Of a stretch of 18,261 nt of DNA, positions 8,210-15,984 are shown piece after piece; the stretch's first letter is position 1; each line of letters opens with the position of its first letter. Source of the stretch: Sulfurimonadaceae bacterium. Lineage in GTDB: Bacteria; Campylobacterota; Campylobacteria; Campylobacterales; Sulfurimonadaceae. A program made the position numbers and the translations under genes. The stretch lies in assembly GCA_026193155.1 (NCBI GenBank), contig JAPHSI010000058.1, forward strand, positions 1 through 18,261, in the 5' to 3' direction. Under the pieces are notes generated by a model that did no database searches, was not told the DNA's origin, and saw nothing but the letters and a program-made list of their open reading frames with translations.

Positions 8210-8470
8210 TTATATAGCGTTAACGGCTTTGTTAAGGCGACTAACTTTTCTTGAAGCTGTTTCTCTTTTAAGAACACCTTTGCTTACAAATTTATGAATT
8301 TGTTTGTTTGCTACTTTGAACGCTTCAGTAGCTTCTTCTTTGTTTCCAGCTTCAACAGCACTGTTTACAGCTTTTACGATATTTTTAAGACGAGTTCTAT
8401 AAAAACGATTACGTTCTGTTTTAACGATCGTTTGGCGAATTCTCTTAATTGATGACTTATGATTTGCCAT
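8210..8470 (-). CDS. rpsT: 30S ribosomal protein S20
   Basis: An 86-aa, strongly basic, helical protein that binds 16S rRNA in the small subunit. MANHKSSIKRIRQT, the NRFYRTRLKNIVKAV block and the C-terminal GVLKRETASRKVSRLNKAV are diagnostic of S20. AAGGA lies ahead of the ATG. It is first in a transcript with prfA and has its own AT-rich promoter region upstream, divergent from glmM. Confidence 0.97.
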   Translation of the reverse strand: MANHKSSIKRIRQTIVKTERNRFYRTRLKNIVKAVNSAVEAGNKEEATEAFKVANKQIHKFVSKGVLKRETASRKVSRLNKAVNAI

Positions 8471-8526
8471 TTAATGAGTCCTTGTTTCGGGTCAGCTTTA
8501 TACTACCCAGATAATTTTAGTGCGCA

Positions 8527-8532
8527 ATTTTA
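8527..8532 (-). promoter_or_regulatory. Candidate -10 box (TAAAAT) for rpsT-prfA
   Basis: On the minus strand GCTAAAATTGCGCA lies about 57 bases before the rpsT start; TAAAAT is a good Campylobacterota -10. The -35 area (CTTAAT) matches poorly. The resulting leader of about 50 bases contains AAGGACTC before the ATG. Visual assignment only. Confidence 0.4.
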
Positions 8533-8605
8533 GCTTAAATATAATTAAAATTAAGTTAAAGCAAAGTCTTATTCTAAAATATTATATAATTATGTTTATT
8601 TGTGC

Positions 8606-8611
8606 TAGAAT
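8606..8611 (+). promoter_or_regulatory. Candidate extended -10 box (TGCTAGAAT) for glmM
   Basis: TAGAAT preceded by TGC forms an extended -10 about 95 bases upstream of the glmM GTG. It would give a leader of roughly 90 bases that contains an open short frame and weak AT-rich inverted repeats. This intergenic region (8471-8706) also holds the divergent rpsT promoter; no other gene is seen in it. Confidence 0.4.
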
Positions 8612-8706
8612 TGCATGAAAATTTATTCTCTTAAATATTTCTCGCCGTTAGGTGTAGTTTTAATGAGAGAAATTATTAAAATTCCCTTTTTTGATAAGGA
8701 GAAATA

Positions 8707-10047
8707 GTGAAATTATTTGGAACTGACGGTGTAAGAGGTGAAGCAGGGACTTTTTTAAATGCATCCCTTGCTATGCGTGTAGCTATGGCAGCCGGTATAT
8801 ACTTTAAAAAACATTCAAAAACAAATAAAATATTAGTTGGTAAAGATACGAGACGAAGCGGCTATATGATTGAAAATGCAATCGTAAGTGGTTTAACTGC
8901 AATAGGTTACGATGTAATTGAGATAGGACCAATGCCAACACCAGCAATAGCATATATTACTGAGAGTATGCGTTGTGATGCTGGAATTATGATTAGTGCA
9001 TCTCATAATTCTTTTGAGGATAACGGTATTAAATTTTTTGATTCATACGGTGATAAGCTCTCTTGTGAAGCAGAAGAAGAGATAGAAAAAATATATCTTG
9101 ATGAAGACTTAATAACAGAAGCACAAGCTCGAGGAAAAAGTATTGGCAAGGCAAAAAGGATAGATGATGTTATAGGCCGATACATAGTAGCACTTAAAAA
9201 TTCTTTTCCAAGAGAACTCTCACTTAGTGGTATGCGTATAGTTTTAGATACTGCAAATGGCGCAGGATATAAGGTTGGTCCGACAGTGCTTGAAGAACTT
9301 GGTGCAGATGTTGTTGTGATACATAATAGTCCTAATGGTTATAACATTAATGAAGACTGTGGTGCATTGCATACTAAAGATTTATGTGAACATGTATTAA
9401 TGTTCCGTGCCGACTTGGGAATTGCACTTGATGGAGATGCCGATAGACTTGTCGTAGTGGATGAAAAAGGAGAGATTGTTGATGGAGACCAATTAATTGG
9501 TGCCCTTGGAGCACATATAAATGAAAGAGGCTTATTAAAAGGTGGCGGAGTCGTAGCTACCGTTATGAGTAATCAGGGTCTTGATGATTATATGAACGAA
9601 TGTGGACTAGAACTGTTTCGTTCAGATGTTGGTGATAAAAATGTTTTAGAGATTATGAAACGTAATGGAATCAACTTTGGCGGTGAACAAAGCGGGCATG
9701 TTATTATGCATGATTATGCAAAAACAGGTGATGGTTTGGTTTCTGCTCTTCAGGTACTTGCATTATTGCTGCATAAAAAAGAAAAAGCTTCTGAAGCACT
9801 TCGTCCTTTTAAACTATACCCTCAAAAATTAGTAAATATAAATATAAAAAATAAAAAACCTTTAGATAAAATAGATGGTTTAAATCTTGTCTTAAAAGAT
9901 TTAGAGGACAAAAATATACGACATTTAGTTCGTTATTCAGGAACTGAAAATAAACTTCGCTTACTTTTAGAAGGGCAAAGTTCTAAAGAGTTAGATGAAG
10001 AGATGGATAAACTTATAGAGTTTTTCAAAAAAGAATTAAATGGATAA
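8707..10047 (+). CDS. glmM: Phosphoglucosamine mutase
   Basis: A 446-aa enzyme of the phosphohexomutase superfamily that interconverts glucosamine-6- and glucosamine-1-phosphate on the way to UDP-GlcNAc for peptidoglycan and lipopolysaccharide. The phosphorylated serine is Ser99 in MISASHNS, the metal loop DGDADR begins at residue 242, the sugar-binding GGEQSGH follows, and the C-terminal phosphate site is RYSGTENKLRLL. The start is GTG 8707 with AAGGAG five bases upstream; KLFGTDGVRGEAG is the standard N-terminus. It overlaps lspA by eight bases and leads the co-oriented run. Confidence 0.97.
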   Translation: MKLFGTDGVRGEAGTFLNASLAMRVAMAAGIYFKKHSKTNKILVGKDTRRSGYMIENAIVSGLTAIGYDVIEIGPMPTPAIAYITESMRCDAGIMISASHNSFEDNGIKFFDSYGDKLSCEAEEEIEKIYLDEDLITEAQARGKSIGKAKRIDDVIGRYIVALKNSFPRELSLSGMRIVLDTANGAGYKVGPTVLEELGADVVVIHNSPNGYNINEDCGALHTKDLCEHVLMFRADLGIALDGDADRLVVVDEKGEIVDGDQLIGALGAHINERGLLKGGGVVATVMSNQGLDDYMNECGLELFRSDVGDKNVLEIMKRNGINFGGEQSGHVIMHDYAKTGDGLVSALQVLALLLHKKEKASEALRPFKLYPQKLVNINIKNKKPLDKIDGLNLVLKDLEDKNIRHLVRYSGTENKLRLLLEGQSSKELDEEMDKLIEFFKKELNG

Positions 10048-10495
10048 AGTGTATGTAAAGCTTGGTGGGATAACTTTTCTCACTATTATAGGTATATTTA
10101 TAATAGATCAAAATATAAAAATGCTTTTTGTAGAGGGTTTTCGTTATTACACGGATTGTATAGATTTAATTTTGGTTTATAACAAAGGTGTCGCATTTTC
10201 TATGCTTTCATTTTTGGAAGGATGGTTGAAATATATTCAGCTTACGATGGTTTTTTCAATATTGGTATATCTTTTTTATCTAAAAAAAATATGTTACTCA
10301 GTACCGGTTGGATTATTGCTTGGCGGAGCTTTTTCAAATGTTTATGATCGTTTTGTACACGGTGGTGTTGTAGATATGGTTTACTGGCATTGTGGCTTTG
10401 ATTTTGCGGTATTTAACTTCGCCGATGTTATTATAGATGTTGCGGTTGTATGGCTACTTGTGCTTAACTTTAAACCTAATTTATGCAAAAATTAA
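10040..10495 (+). CDS. lspA: Lipoprotein signal peptidase (signal peptidase II)
   Basis: A 151-aa inner-membrane aspartyl protease that removes the signal peptide of prolipoproteins. Four hydrophobic segments are visible. The conserved blocks are NKGVAFSM, GGAFSNVYDRFVHGGVVDMV with catalytic Asp112, and FNFADVIID with catalytic Asp129. The ATG lies inside the last codons of glmM (ATGGATAA), so translation is coupled. Length is slightly short, as usual in Campylobacterota. Confidence 0.95.
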   Translation: MDKVYVKLGGITFLTIIGIFIIDQNIKMLFVEGFRYYTDCIDLILVYNKGVAFSMLSFLEGWLKYIQLTMVFSILVYLFYLKKICYSVPVGLLLGGAFSNVYDRFVHGGVVDMVYWHCGFDFAVFNFADVIIDVAVVWLLVLNFKPNLCKN

Positions 10496-10540
10496 CTTAT
10501 TTTTAGGTATTATTGCTCAAAATAATAGTTAAAATTAAAC

Positions 10541-10546
10541 TATACT
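10541..10546 (+). promoter_or_regulatory. Candidate -10 box (TATACT) for tig
   Basis: The 73-base gap between lspA and tig contains TATACT 22 bases before the tig ATG. An all-AT inverted repeat (TATTATT at 10508-10514 with AATAATA at 10521-10527) lies just upstream; it is too weak to be called a terminator. A second TATACT at 10552-10557 is too near the start codon. Confidence 0.3.
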
Positions 10547-10568
10547 AGATATATACTAAAGGAAATTG

Positions 10569-11867
10569 ATGGAAATCAAATCAAATAAAATTGATGGTGC
10601 TAATGCTGAAATTGAAGCAACAATATTAAAAGAAGTTGTTGACTCTAACCTAGAAAAAATTGCTAAAGAACTTGCCAAAACTGCTAATGTACAAGGTTTT
10701 AGAAAAGGTAAAGTCCCTGTTGCAATTATTAAACAACAATATGGGGAAAAACTTGTTCAAGATGCTGAAGCTGAAGCTTTAAGAACTGTTTTAGATAGTG
10801 GATTAGAACAAATGGAGATTGACAACAGTGCTTTAATCGGAGAGCCTACTATTTCTAAATTTGATAAAAGTGACGATAAAATTGAAGTGATGGTAAAAGT
10901 TGCTATGCGTCCCGTAATCGAACTTGGTGATTATGCATCTTTGGCAAAAGATTTTGATAAGCCTGAAATTAAAGATGAAGATGTAGATGCACGTTTAAAA
11001 GAGATTTCAGAAAGCCAAGCACCACTTGAAAATATTAAAAGAAACCGTAAAATGAAAGATGGTGATACTGCTGTTATTGATTTTGAAGGTTTTGTTGACG
11101 GTAAAGCATTTGAGGGCGGTAAGGCTGAAAATTTTGAACTTCTTTTAGGTTCAGGTCAGTTTATTCCAGGTTTTGAAGATCAACTAATCGGCGTTAAAAG
11201 AGATGAAGAAGTTGAAATCAACGTAACTTTCCCGAAAGAGTACCAAGCTAAAGATTTAGCAGGTAAAGAAGCTATGTTTAAAGTAAAGGTAAACGGCATT
11301 AAAGTAAAAGGTGAAGTTGAACTTGACGATGAACTTGCTAAAAAACTTTTAGGTAAAGACGATGCTACACTAGATTCTTTAAAAGAAGAGTTGAAAACTC
11401 AAATGGAAAGCGAAGAGTTAATTAAGCTTTATAATGAAGACTTAAAACCAGCATTATTAGAGTCTTTAGTAGCAGAAATTAAATTTGATTTACCAGAATT
11501 TGTTGTTGAGCAAGAGATAGATATGGCTCTTAATAAAAAAGCTCAAAGTATGAGTGAAGAAGAGATTAAAGAACTTCGTGAAAATGCAGAAAAACTAAAA
11601 GAGCTTCGTGAAACTTTCCGCTCAGATGCAGAGGAGAGTGTAAAAGCTACTTTTATTATAGATTCTTTAGCACAAGCTGAAAATATAAAAGTTGAAGAAC
11701 AAGAAGTTATGCAAACTATATACTACGAAGCAATGCAAATGGGACAAGACCCACAAAAAGCATATGAGCAGTACAAAGAAGCTGGATATATTCCTGCTAT
11801 TCAAATGTCAATGGTAGAAGATAAAGTACTTCGTCAAATTTTAGACTCAAAGATAAAAGAGGCATAA
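10569..11867 (+). CDS. tig: Trigger factor, ribosome-associated chaperone
   Basis: A 432-aa chaperone and prolyl isomerase that binds nascent chains at the ribosome exit. The ribosome-docking signature GFRKGKVP starts at Gly43. A FKBP-type isomerase domain follows at about residues 150-240 (GDTAVIDFEGFVDGKAFEGG, then GSGQFIPGFEDQLIG), and the C-terminal helical arm is rich in Glu and Lys. ATG 10569 was chosen over the adjacent TTG at 10566 because AAAGGA is spaced correctly for it and family members begin MEIKxN. It is one base from clpP, reproducing the common tig-clpP pairing. Confidence 0.96.
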   Translation: MEIKSNKIDGANAEIEATILKEVVDSNLEKIAKELAKTANVQGFRKGKVPVAIIKQQYGEKLVQDAEAEALRTVLDSGLEQMEIDNSALIGEPTISKFDKSDDKIEVMVKVAMRPVIELGDYASLAKDFDKPEIKDEDVDARLKEISESQAPLENIKRNRKMKDGDTAVIDFEGFVDGKAFEGGKAENFELLLGSGQFIPGFEDQLIGVKRDEEVEINVTFPKEYQAKDLAGKEAMFKVKVNGIKVKGEVELDDELAKKLLGKDDATLDSLKEELKTQMESEELIKLYNEDLKPALLESLVAEIKFDLPEFVVEQEIDMALNKKAQSMSEEEIKELRENAEKLKELRETFRSDAEESVKATFIIDSLAQAENIKVEEQEVMQTIYYEAMQMGQDPQKAYEQYKEAGYIPAIQMSMVEDKVLRQILDSKIKEA

Positions 11868-11868
11868 T

Positions 11869-12459
11869 ATGAGCTATATCCCATATGTAGTTGAACAAAC
11901 TGGGCGTGGTGAACGCTCATACGATATATATTCACGTCTTTTAAAAGATAGAATAGTAATGCTCAGTGGAGAAGTAAATGATGCAGTTGCATCTTCCATT
12001 GTAGCTCAATTTTTATTTCTTGAAGCGGAAGATCCTGAAAAAGATATCTACTTCTACATTAACTCTCCTGGTGGTGTTGTAACTGCAGGAATGGCTATAT
12101 ATGACACGATGAACTATATTCGCCCAGATGTTTCAACAATATGTATAGGTCAAGCTGCATCAATGGGTGCTTTTTTATTATCAAGTGGTGAAAAGGGTAA
12201 AAGATATGCTCTTCCACACGCTAGAATGATGATACACCAACCTCTTGGTGGAGCTCAAGGTCAAGCAACAGATATTGAGATTCAGGCGAATGAAATTTTA
12301 CGTATGAAAAAAGAGTTAAATGCTATTTTGGCTAAAAATACAGGACAAAGTATTAAAAGAGTTGAAAAAGATACGGATCGTGATAACTTTATGAGTGCCA
12401 GCGAATGTGTTGAGTACGGTATGATAGATAAAGTTTTAACTAAAAACGAGAAAGAGTAG
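11869..12459 (+). CDS. clpP: ATP-dependent Clp protease proteolytic subunit
   Basis: A 196-aa serine peptidase that forms the two-ring chamber working with ClpA/ClpX. The catalytic triad is visible: Ser98 in GQAASMGAFLL, His123 in MMIHQPLGG and Asp172 in DRDNFMSA. The N-terminus (YIPYVVEQTGRGERSYDIYSRLL) and FYINSPGG loop are canonical. It follows tig by one base and is followed nine bases later by a GGDEF-domain gene. Confidence 0.97.
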   Translation: MSYIPYVVEQTGRGERSYDIYSRLLKDRIVMLSGEVNDAVASSIVAQFLFLEAEDPEKDIYFYINSPGGVVTAGMAIYDTMNYIRPDVSTICIGQAASMGAFLLSSGEKGKRYALPHARMMIHQPLGGAQGQATDIEIQANEILRMKKELNAILAKNTGQSIKRVEKDTDRDNFMSASECVEYGMIDKVLTKNEKE

Positions 12460-12468
12460 GTACTTGAT

Positions 12469-13530
12469 ATGGCAGGTTCATTAAGAAACAGAGGGCGTAG
12501 AGAAACCAGAAGGGACGCTTCTGTAAATTCGGAATCTATTAGAGATACAGCTAGCAGCAGTGAACCTAGTAGTGATTTAGAAATTTATGCTAAAGAAGTT
12601 CTAACGAGCTTGATTAATGACAACTTGCCTCCCACACCAAATAACTACTCACTTTACTTTGATAGATTATTAGAAGATAAAAGTGAAAACTTCCGTAAAC
12701 AGATTATGTCTATGCTTGAACTTGAAGAGAGTAATGACGCTGAAAATACTATAATGCTTGAACAAAGTCTTAAACAAGGTTTTACATCTGTTAAAGGTAT
12801 TTTAAATGTTACGGCTTCTTTATATAAAAATATCTCTTTAATGAGTAAAATACTTAAAAAAAGACGTGATGAACTTGATGAGAGTAGAGATGATAATGGT
12901 GCTGCAAGTAGTGTTATTGCATCCCTTGAAGGTGATGTAGCTAAGTTAAATACAATACTTAAAAAACAATCAACTTCTTTAAAAGCACAATATGATGAGA
13001 CTGCTAAAGTTGTTAAAAATGTTGAAAATGAGACAATATTTGATAATAAGTACGGTGTATATAACAAACGTTATCTAATGACAAAAGTTGAACAAGAAAT
13101 AGAATTAGTACGTGAATTTAAACATAGTTCTTCATTGATTATGGTTGAGCTTAGTAAAGAGCTTATCGAAAATGTCAGCAATGAAAAAGCTACAGTTTTA
13201 ATGACGAGAACTATTGCTAGACTTTTACTTAAAACATCAAGAAGAAGTGATACGGTTGCTTATTATGGAAATGGACAGTTTGCAATGCTTCTTAAGCATA
13301 CAGACCTAGAGAGTGCGAAAAAAGCAAGTGAGCGTTTGACAGAACTAGTTTCAAATTCTAATTTCTTTTTAGCAGACCGTGAGATTCAACTTAAAATAGC
13401 TATTGGTATTACAGATATTAATCCATCTTATACTGTAGAAGAAACTATAGTAAGTACTATGGATGGTATAGACAAATCTTATATGGATAGAAACAGTGAC
13501 TATGCTGTATCGCTAAAAAATAAATCTTAG
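12469..13530 (+). CDS. GGDEF-domain protein with degenerate active site
   Basis: A 353-aa protein. Residues 1-35 are a low-complexity Arg/Ser-rich tail. Residues about 36-190 are helical and probably coiled-coil (KKRRDELDESRDD, later EGDVAKLNTILKKQ). Residues about 191-350 form a GGDEF-type domain, with FDNKYGVYNKRYLM in place of the usual D-x-LTG-x-NRR strand. The catalytic GGDEF itself reads GNGQF (267-271) within YYGNGQFAMLL. Known diguanylate cyclases need GG(D/E)EF, so this copy is probably not an active cyclase and may act as a c-di-GMP or GTP sensor, or as a protein-interaction module. It lies between clpP and def, seven bases before def. No membrane segment is seen. Confidence 0.82.
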   Translation: MAGSLRNRGRRETRRDASVNSESIRDTASSSEPSSDLEIYAKEVLTSLINDNLPPTPNNYSLYFDRLLEDKSENFRKQIMSMLELEESNDAENTIMLEQSLKQGFTSVKGILNVTASLYKNISLMSKILKKRRDELDESRDDNGAASSVIASLEGDVAKLNTILKKQSTSLKAQYDETAKVVKNVENETIFDNKYGVYNKRYLMTKVEQEIELVREFKHSSSLIMVELSKELIENVSNEKATVLMTRTIARLLLKTSRRSDTVAYYGNGQFAMLLKHTDLESAKKASERLTELVSNSNFFLADREIQLKIAIGITDINPSYTVEETIVSTMDGIDKSYMDRNSDYAVSLKNKS

Positions 13531-13537
13531 AGTTTTT

Positions 13538-14062
13538 ATGAAGTTAAATATTGTAACTTATCCTGATAAATTATTACGCCAAAAATCTTTAGAAGTTGAG
13601 AAATTCGATGAGGAACTACACGAACTGTTAGATGCAATGTATCCTATAATGATGCAAACTAACGGGATAGGACTTGCGGCTATTCAAGTAGCGCATCCCA
13701 AAAGAGTACTGATTATAAATATACCAGATGAAGATGATGTACAAAGTGATGAGAACCTTATTGAGATGGTAAATCCTGTAATAACAGAGAAAACAGGAAC
13801 TACTACATATCAAGAGGGTTGTTTAAGTGTGCCTACTTTTTATGAAGATATAGATAGATATGAAGAAGTAAGAGTAAATTATCAAGATAGATTCGGTAAT
13901 ACAAAGACACTTGAAGCCAATGGACTTTTAAGTATAGCAGTCCAGCACGAAATGGACCATCTAGAGGGGATTTTGTTTATAGACAAACTCTCATATTCAC
14001 GTAGAAAAAAGTTTGAAAAAGAGTACAAAAAGTATCAAAAAGAATTGAAATTAAAAAAATAG
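13538..14062 (+). CDS. def: Peptide deformylase
   Basis: A 174-aa metalloenzyme that removes the formyl group from new proteins. All three motifs are present: GIGLAAIQV, EGCLSVP with metal ligand Cys95, and QHEMDHLEG with His137, Glu138 and His141. The length is typical. It closes the co-oriented run that begins at glmM, so nascent-protein folding (tig), proteolysis (clpP) and N-terminal processing (def) are grouped. It ends one base before the stop of the convergent dioxygenase gene. Confidence 0.97.
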   Translation: MKLNIVTYPDKLLRQKSLEVEKFDEELHELLDAMYPIMMQTNGIGLAAIQVAHPKRVLIINIPDEDDVQSDENLIEMVNPVITEKTGTTTYQEGCLSVPTFYEDIDRYEEVRVNYQDRFGNTKTLEANGLLSIAVQHEMDHLEGILFIDKLSYSRRKKFEKEYKKYQKELKLKK

Positions 14063-14063
14063 T

Positions 14064-14786
14064 TTAGTTAAGTATTGCATTATGCCACTGAACAAGTGTT
14101 AATCTATAACCATCTTTAACTTTTTTTACTTCATGTGAAAAGTATGGATTACTTGGAAAAACAAGCATATCACCGGCAGTCGGTTTTAATGTAACGATCT
14201 TTCCTTCTTTATCTTTTAAAAAATTAAATACCAGTTCCCCGCCTTGAAATGAAAACTTATCTTTTGTATTGTCTGAATAAGAGGTTCCAAATAAAACAGT
14301 AGTTAATTTTCTCTGTGGAGCAACAGTTGTGTAGCCTATAATATTTTTATCTTTGTCTAAAAGTGCATTTGAATCATCTGAATGCTGGATATAAAATCCA
14401 CCTTTTTTGTATTCAAGAGCTTGAACTTCGGTTGATAAAGTTATACCCAAATTAAAATACTCTTCTATTGTAGCTTGGTGTTCTACAAACCTTGATTTAT
14501 ATAGTGCGTCCAGATGCTCATCTAAAGAGTATATATTTGTATCTCTATACTCTTTGACAACTTTTGGGTTTACAACACCTTTTACAAATTCAGTTTTTAC
14601 TTTTGCAACTTCTGCTTCATCATCTTTATAAATTGAATTTACAAAGAGTGAGAGTTCGTTGGGTTTTAGAAAATTTTTTATAATTAAAAAAGGAGTTGGT
14701 TTATAAGGATTTGGTAAATAGTTGTTTTGCATCTTTAGATTATATATATATTCATCTAAAAAGATGGATTCGCTAATTTGAATCAA
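14064..14786 (-). CDS. 2-oxoglutarate/Fe(II)-dependent dioxygenase family protein
   Basis: A 240-aa protein with a double-stranded beta-helix pattern. Iron ligands are His135 and Asp137 in FYIQHSDDS and His218 in PYFSHEVKKV; Arg228 in GYRLTLVQWH is the expected 2-oxoglutarate anchor, and FQGGELVF is the usual turn before it. The layout fits prolyl-hydroxylase-like (2OG-FeII_Oxy_3, PKHD-like) enzymes. The substrate is unknown. Translation probably begins at TTG 14786, which has AGGA six bases upstream; the first in-frame ATG, at residue 19, has only AAAG before it. It is convergent with def and divergent from the broken comM gene. Confidence 0.82.
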   Translation of the reverse strand: MIQISESIFLDEYIYNLKMQNNYLPNPYKPTPFLIIKNFLKPNELSLFVNSIYKDDEAEVAKVKTEFVKGVVNPKVVKEYRDTNIYSLDEHLDALYKSRFVEHQATIEEYFNLGITLSTEVQALEYKKGGFYIQHSDDSNALLDKDKNIIGYTTVAPQRKLTTVLFGTSYSDNTKDKFSFQGGELVFNFLKDKEGKIVTLKPTAGDMLVFPSNPYFSHEVKKVKDGYRLTLVQWHNAILN

Positions 14787-14923
14787 TGTAGTTCCTAATG
14801 GATAAAGTTGAAAACTATACTCCTTTTTCTAAAATAAAGCAATGATAAAATATGACAATTTGCAATATAAATTAATTATATCTATAAAAAAAGTTAAGAT
14901 GTAAAAAAATAAATGGATAATCT

Positions 14924-15838
14924 ATGAAAAATATATCCTGTGCCACATATGAAGGACTAGATGCAAAAGTTGTAATTGTTGAATCCACACTGACTAAAGG
15001 CTTGCCATCCTTTAGTATTGTAGGTATGGCTTCATCTAGTATAAACGAGAGTAAAGAGCGTGTAAAATCAGCCCTACTTAGTAATGAATTTAAGTTTCCT
15101 CCAAAAAGAATAACCCTCTCTTTAGTTCCTTCAGATGTCAAAAAAGACGGTTCCCATTTTGATTTAAGTATAGCGTTAATGATAGCTTTGAATTCAGAAG
15201 AAAAAGATTATTCAGATTGGTTTGTATTTGGAGAGTTAGGACTTGATGGAAATGTAAGGGAAAACGGTTACTTATACCCGCTTCTTTTATCTTTAGCCAA
15301 CCAAGGCGTGACTAAAAAAGCTATTGTTCCATATGAGTCATTAGAAAAACTATCAAAAATACCGAATATAGAGTTTTACGGTGTTAAAACACTTGATGAA
15401 GCTATAGAGATATTAAAGTCGGATGAGTTTGCACCGAGTTTAGTAGAGTCAGGTTTTGCATATCCTAGTTATATCTTAGATGAAAAGTATTATGTATACA
15501 ACAAATATGATGAAGATTTTTTGGATGTAAAAGGTCAAGAAGTTGCAAAAAGAGCAGCCCTTATTGCAGCTTGTGGGATGCATAATATTTTACTTGAAGG
15601 AAGTCCAGGAAGTGGAAAAAGTATGATAGCTCAAAGATTAAGATATATTTTACCTCCACTAAATAAAAGTGAAATATTAGATATTGCAAAGTTGGAGAGT
15701 TTAGATGATAAAGAGCCTAGTTTTAAACCACTACGTAATTTTTGTTCGCCTCACCATACAAGTACATCCGCATCTATCTTTGGAGGCGGAAGTCATAAAT
15801 CACGTATAGGCGAAGTTGGTTTGGCTAACGGATTATAA
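14924..15838 (+). pseudogene. comM: 5' part of comM (YifB/Mg-chelatase-like AAA+ ATPase), broken by the island
   Basis: The readable part is 304 aa, against about 500 for intact ComM/YifB, a hexameric branch-migration helicase that aids natural transformation. The N-terminal ChlI-like domain is complete (CATYEGLDAKVVIVE, then LPSFSIVGMASSSINESKERVKSA and PSDVKKDGSHFDL). The AAA+ domain begins at about residue 200, with Walker A GSPGSGKS at 226-233. CSPHHTSTSASIFGGG follows, and the frame then stops right after GEVGLANG with a foreign Leu and TAA. In intact homologs GVLFFDELP (Walker B) should follow. Lacking Walker B, sensor motifs and the C-terminal domain, the product should not hydrolyse ATP. 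The remaining comM part should lie at the far end of the inserted element, outside the window. Confidence 0.9.
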
Positions 15839-15938
15839 TGTAGTAATTAATATGTAATTAATAATAAACACAATAATAACGAGTTATTATTAAATACATA
15901 TTAATATATTTATGTAAATAGTTCAATATGTAATTAAT
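15839..15938. repeat. AT-rich repeat cluster at the island end
   Basis: AATATGTAATTAAT occurs exactly twice as direct repeats (15849-15862 and 15925-15938). A near-identical inverted copy lies at 15883-15904 and pairs with 15848-15869 over about 21 bases with a mismatch or two. The core GTAATTAAT also occurs at 15843-15851, and TTATGTAAA at 15910-15918. AATAATAAC-GA-GTTATTATT (15872-15891) is a perfect inverted repeat. Multiple spaced copies beside the junction resemble transposase-binding sites at a Tn7-like end. The inverted pair could also end transcription from both convergent sides. Confidence 0.6.
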
Positions 15939-15984
15939 GCACAAAAGGATTATAGCAGTAAGCCAAAACCTTATTGTGTGAGAA

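Noticed and set aside
12654..13067. 137-aa frame antisense to the GGDEF gene
   Set aside because: Ser/Leu-rich shadow of the coiled-coil coding sequence with no ribosome site or recognisable domain.
15833..15838. comM simply truncated by a point frameshift
   Set aside because: No frame after 15838 resumes comM sequence (Walker B and later motifs are absent in all frames), so foreign DNA was inserted.
15839..15984. CRISPR array or short gene in the AT-rich repeat region
   Set aside because: Repeats are irregularly spaced and partly inverted, without unique spacers; no frame with a plausible start is present.
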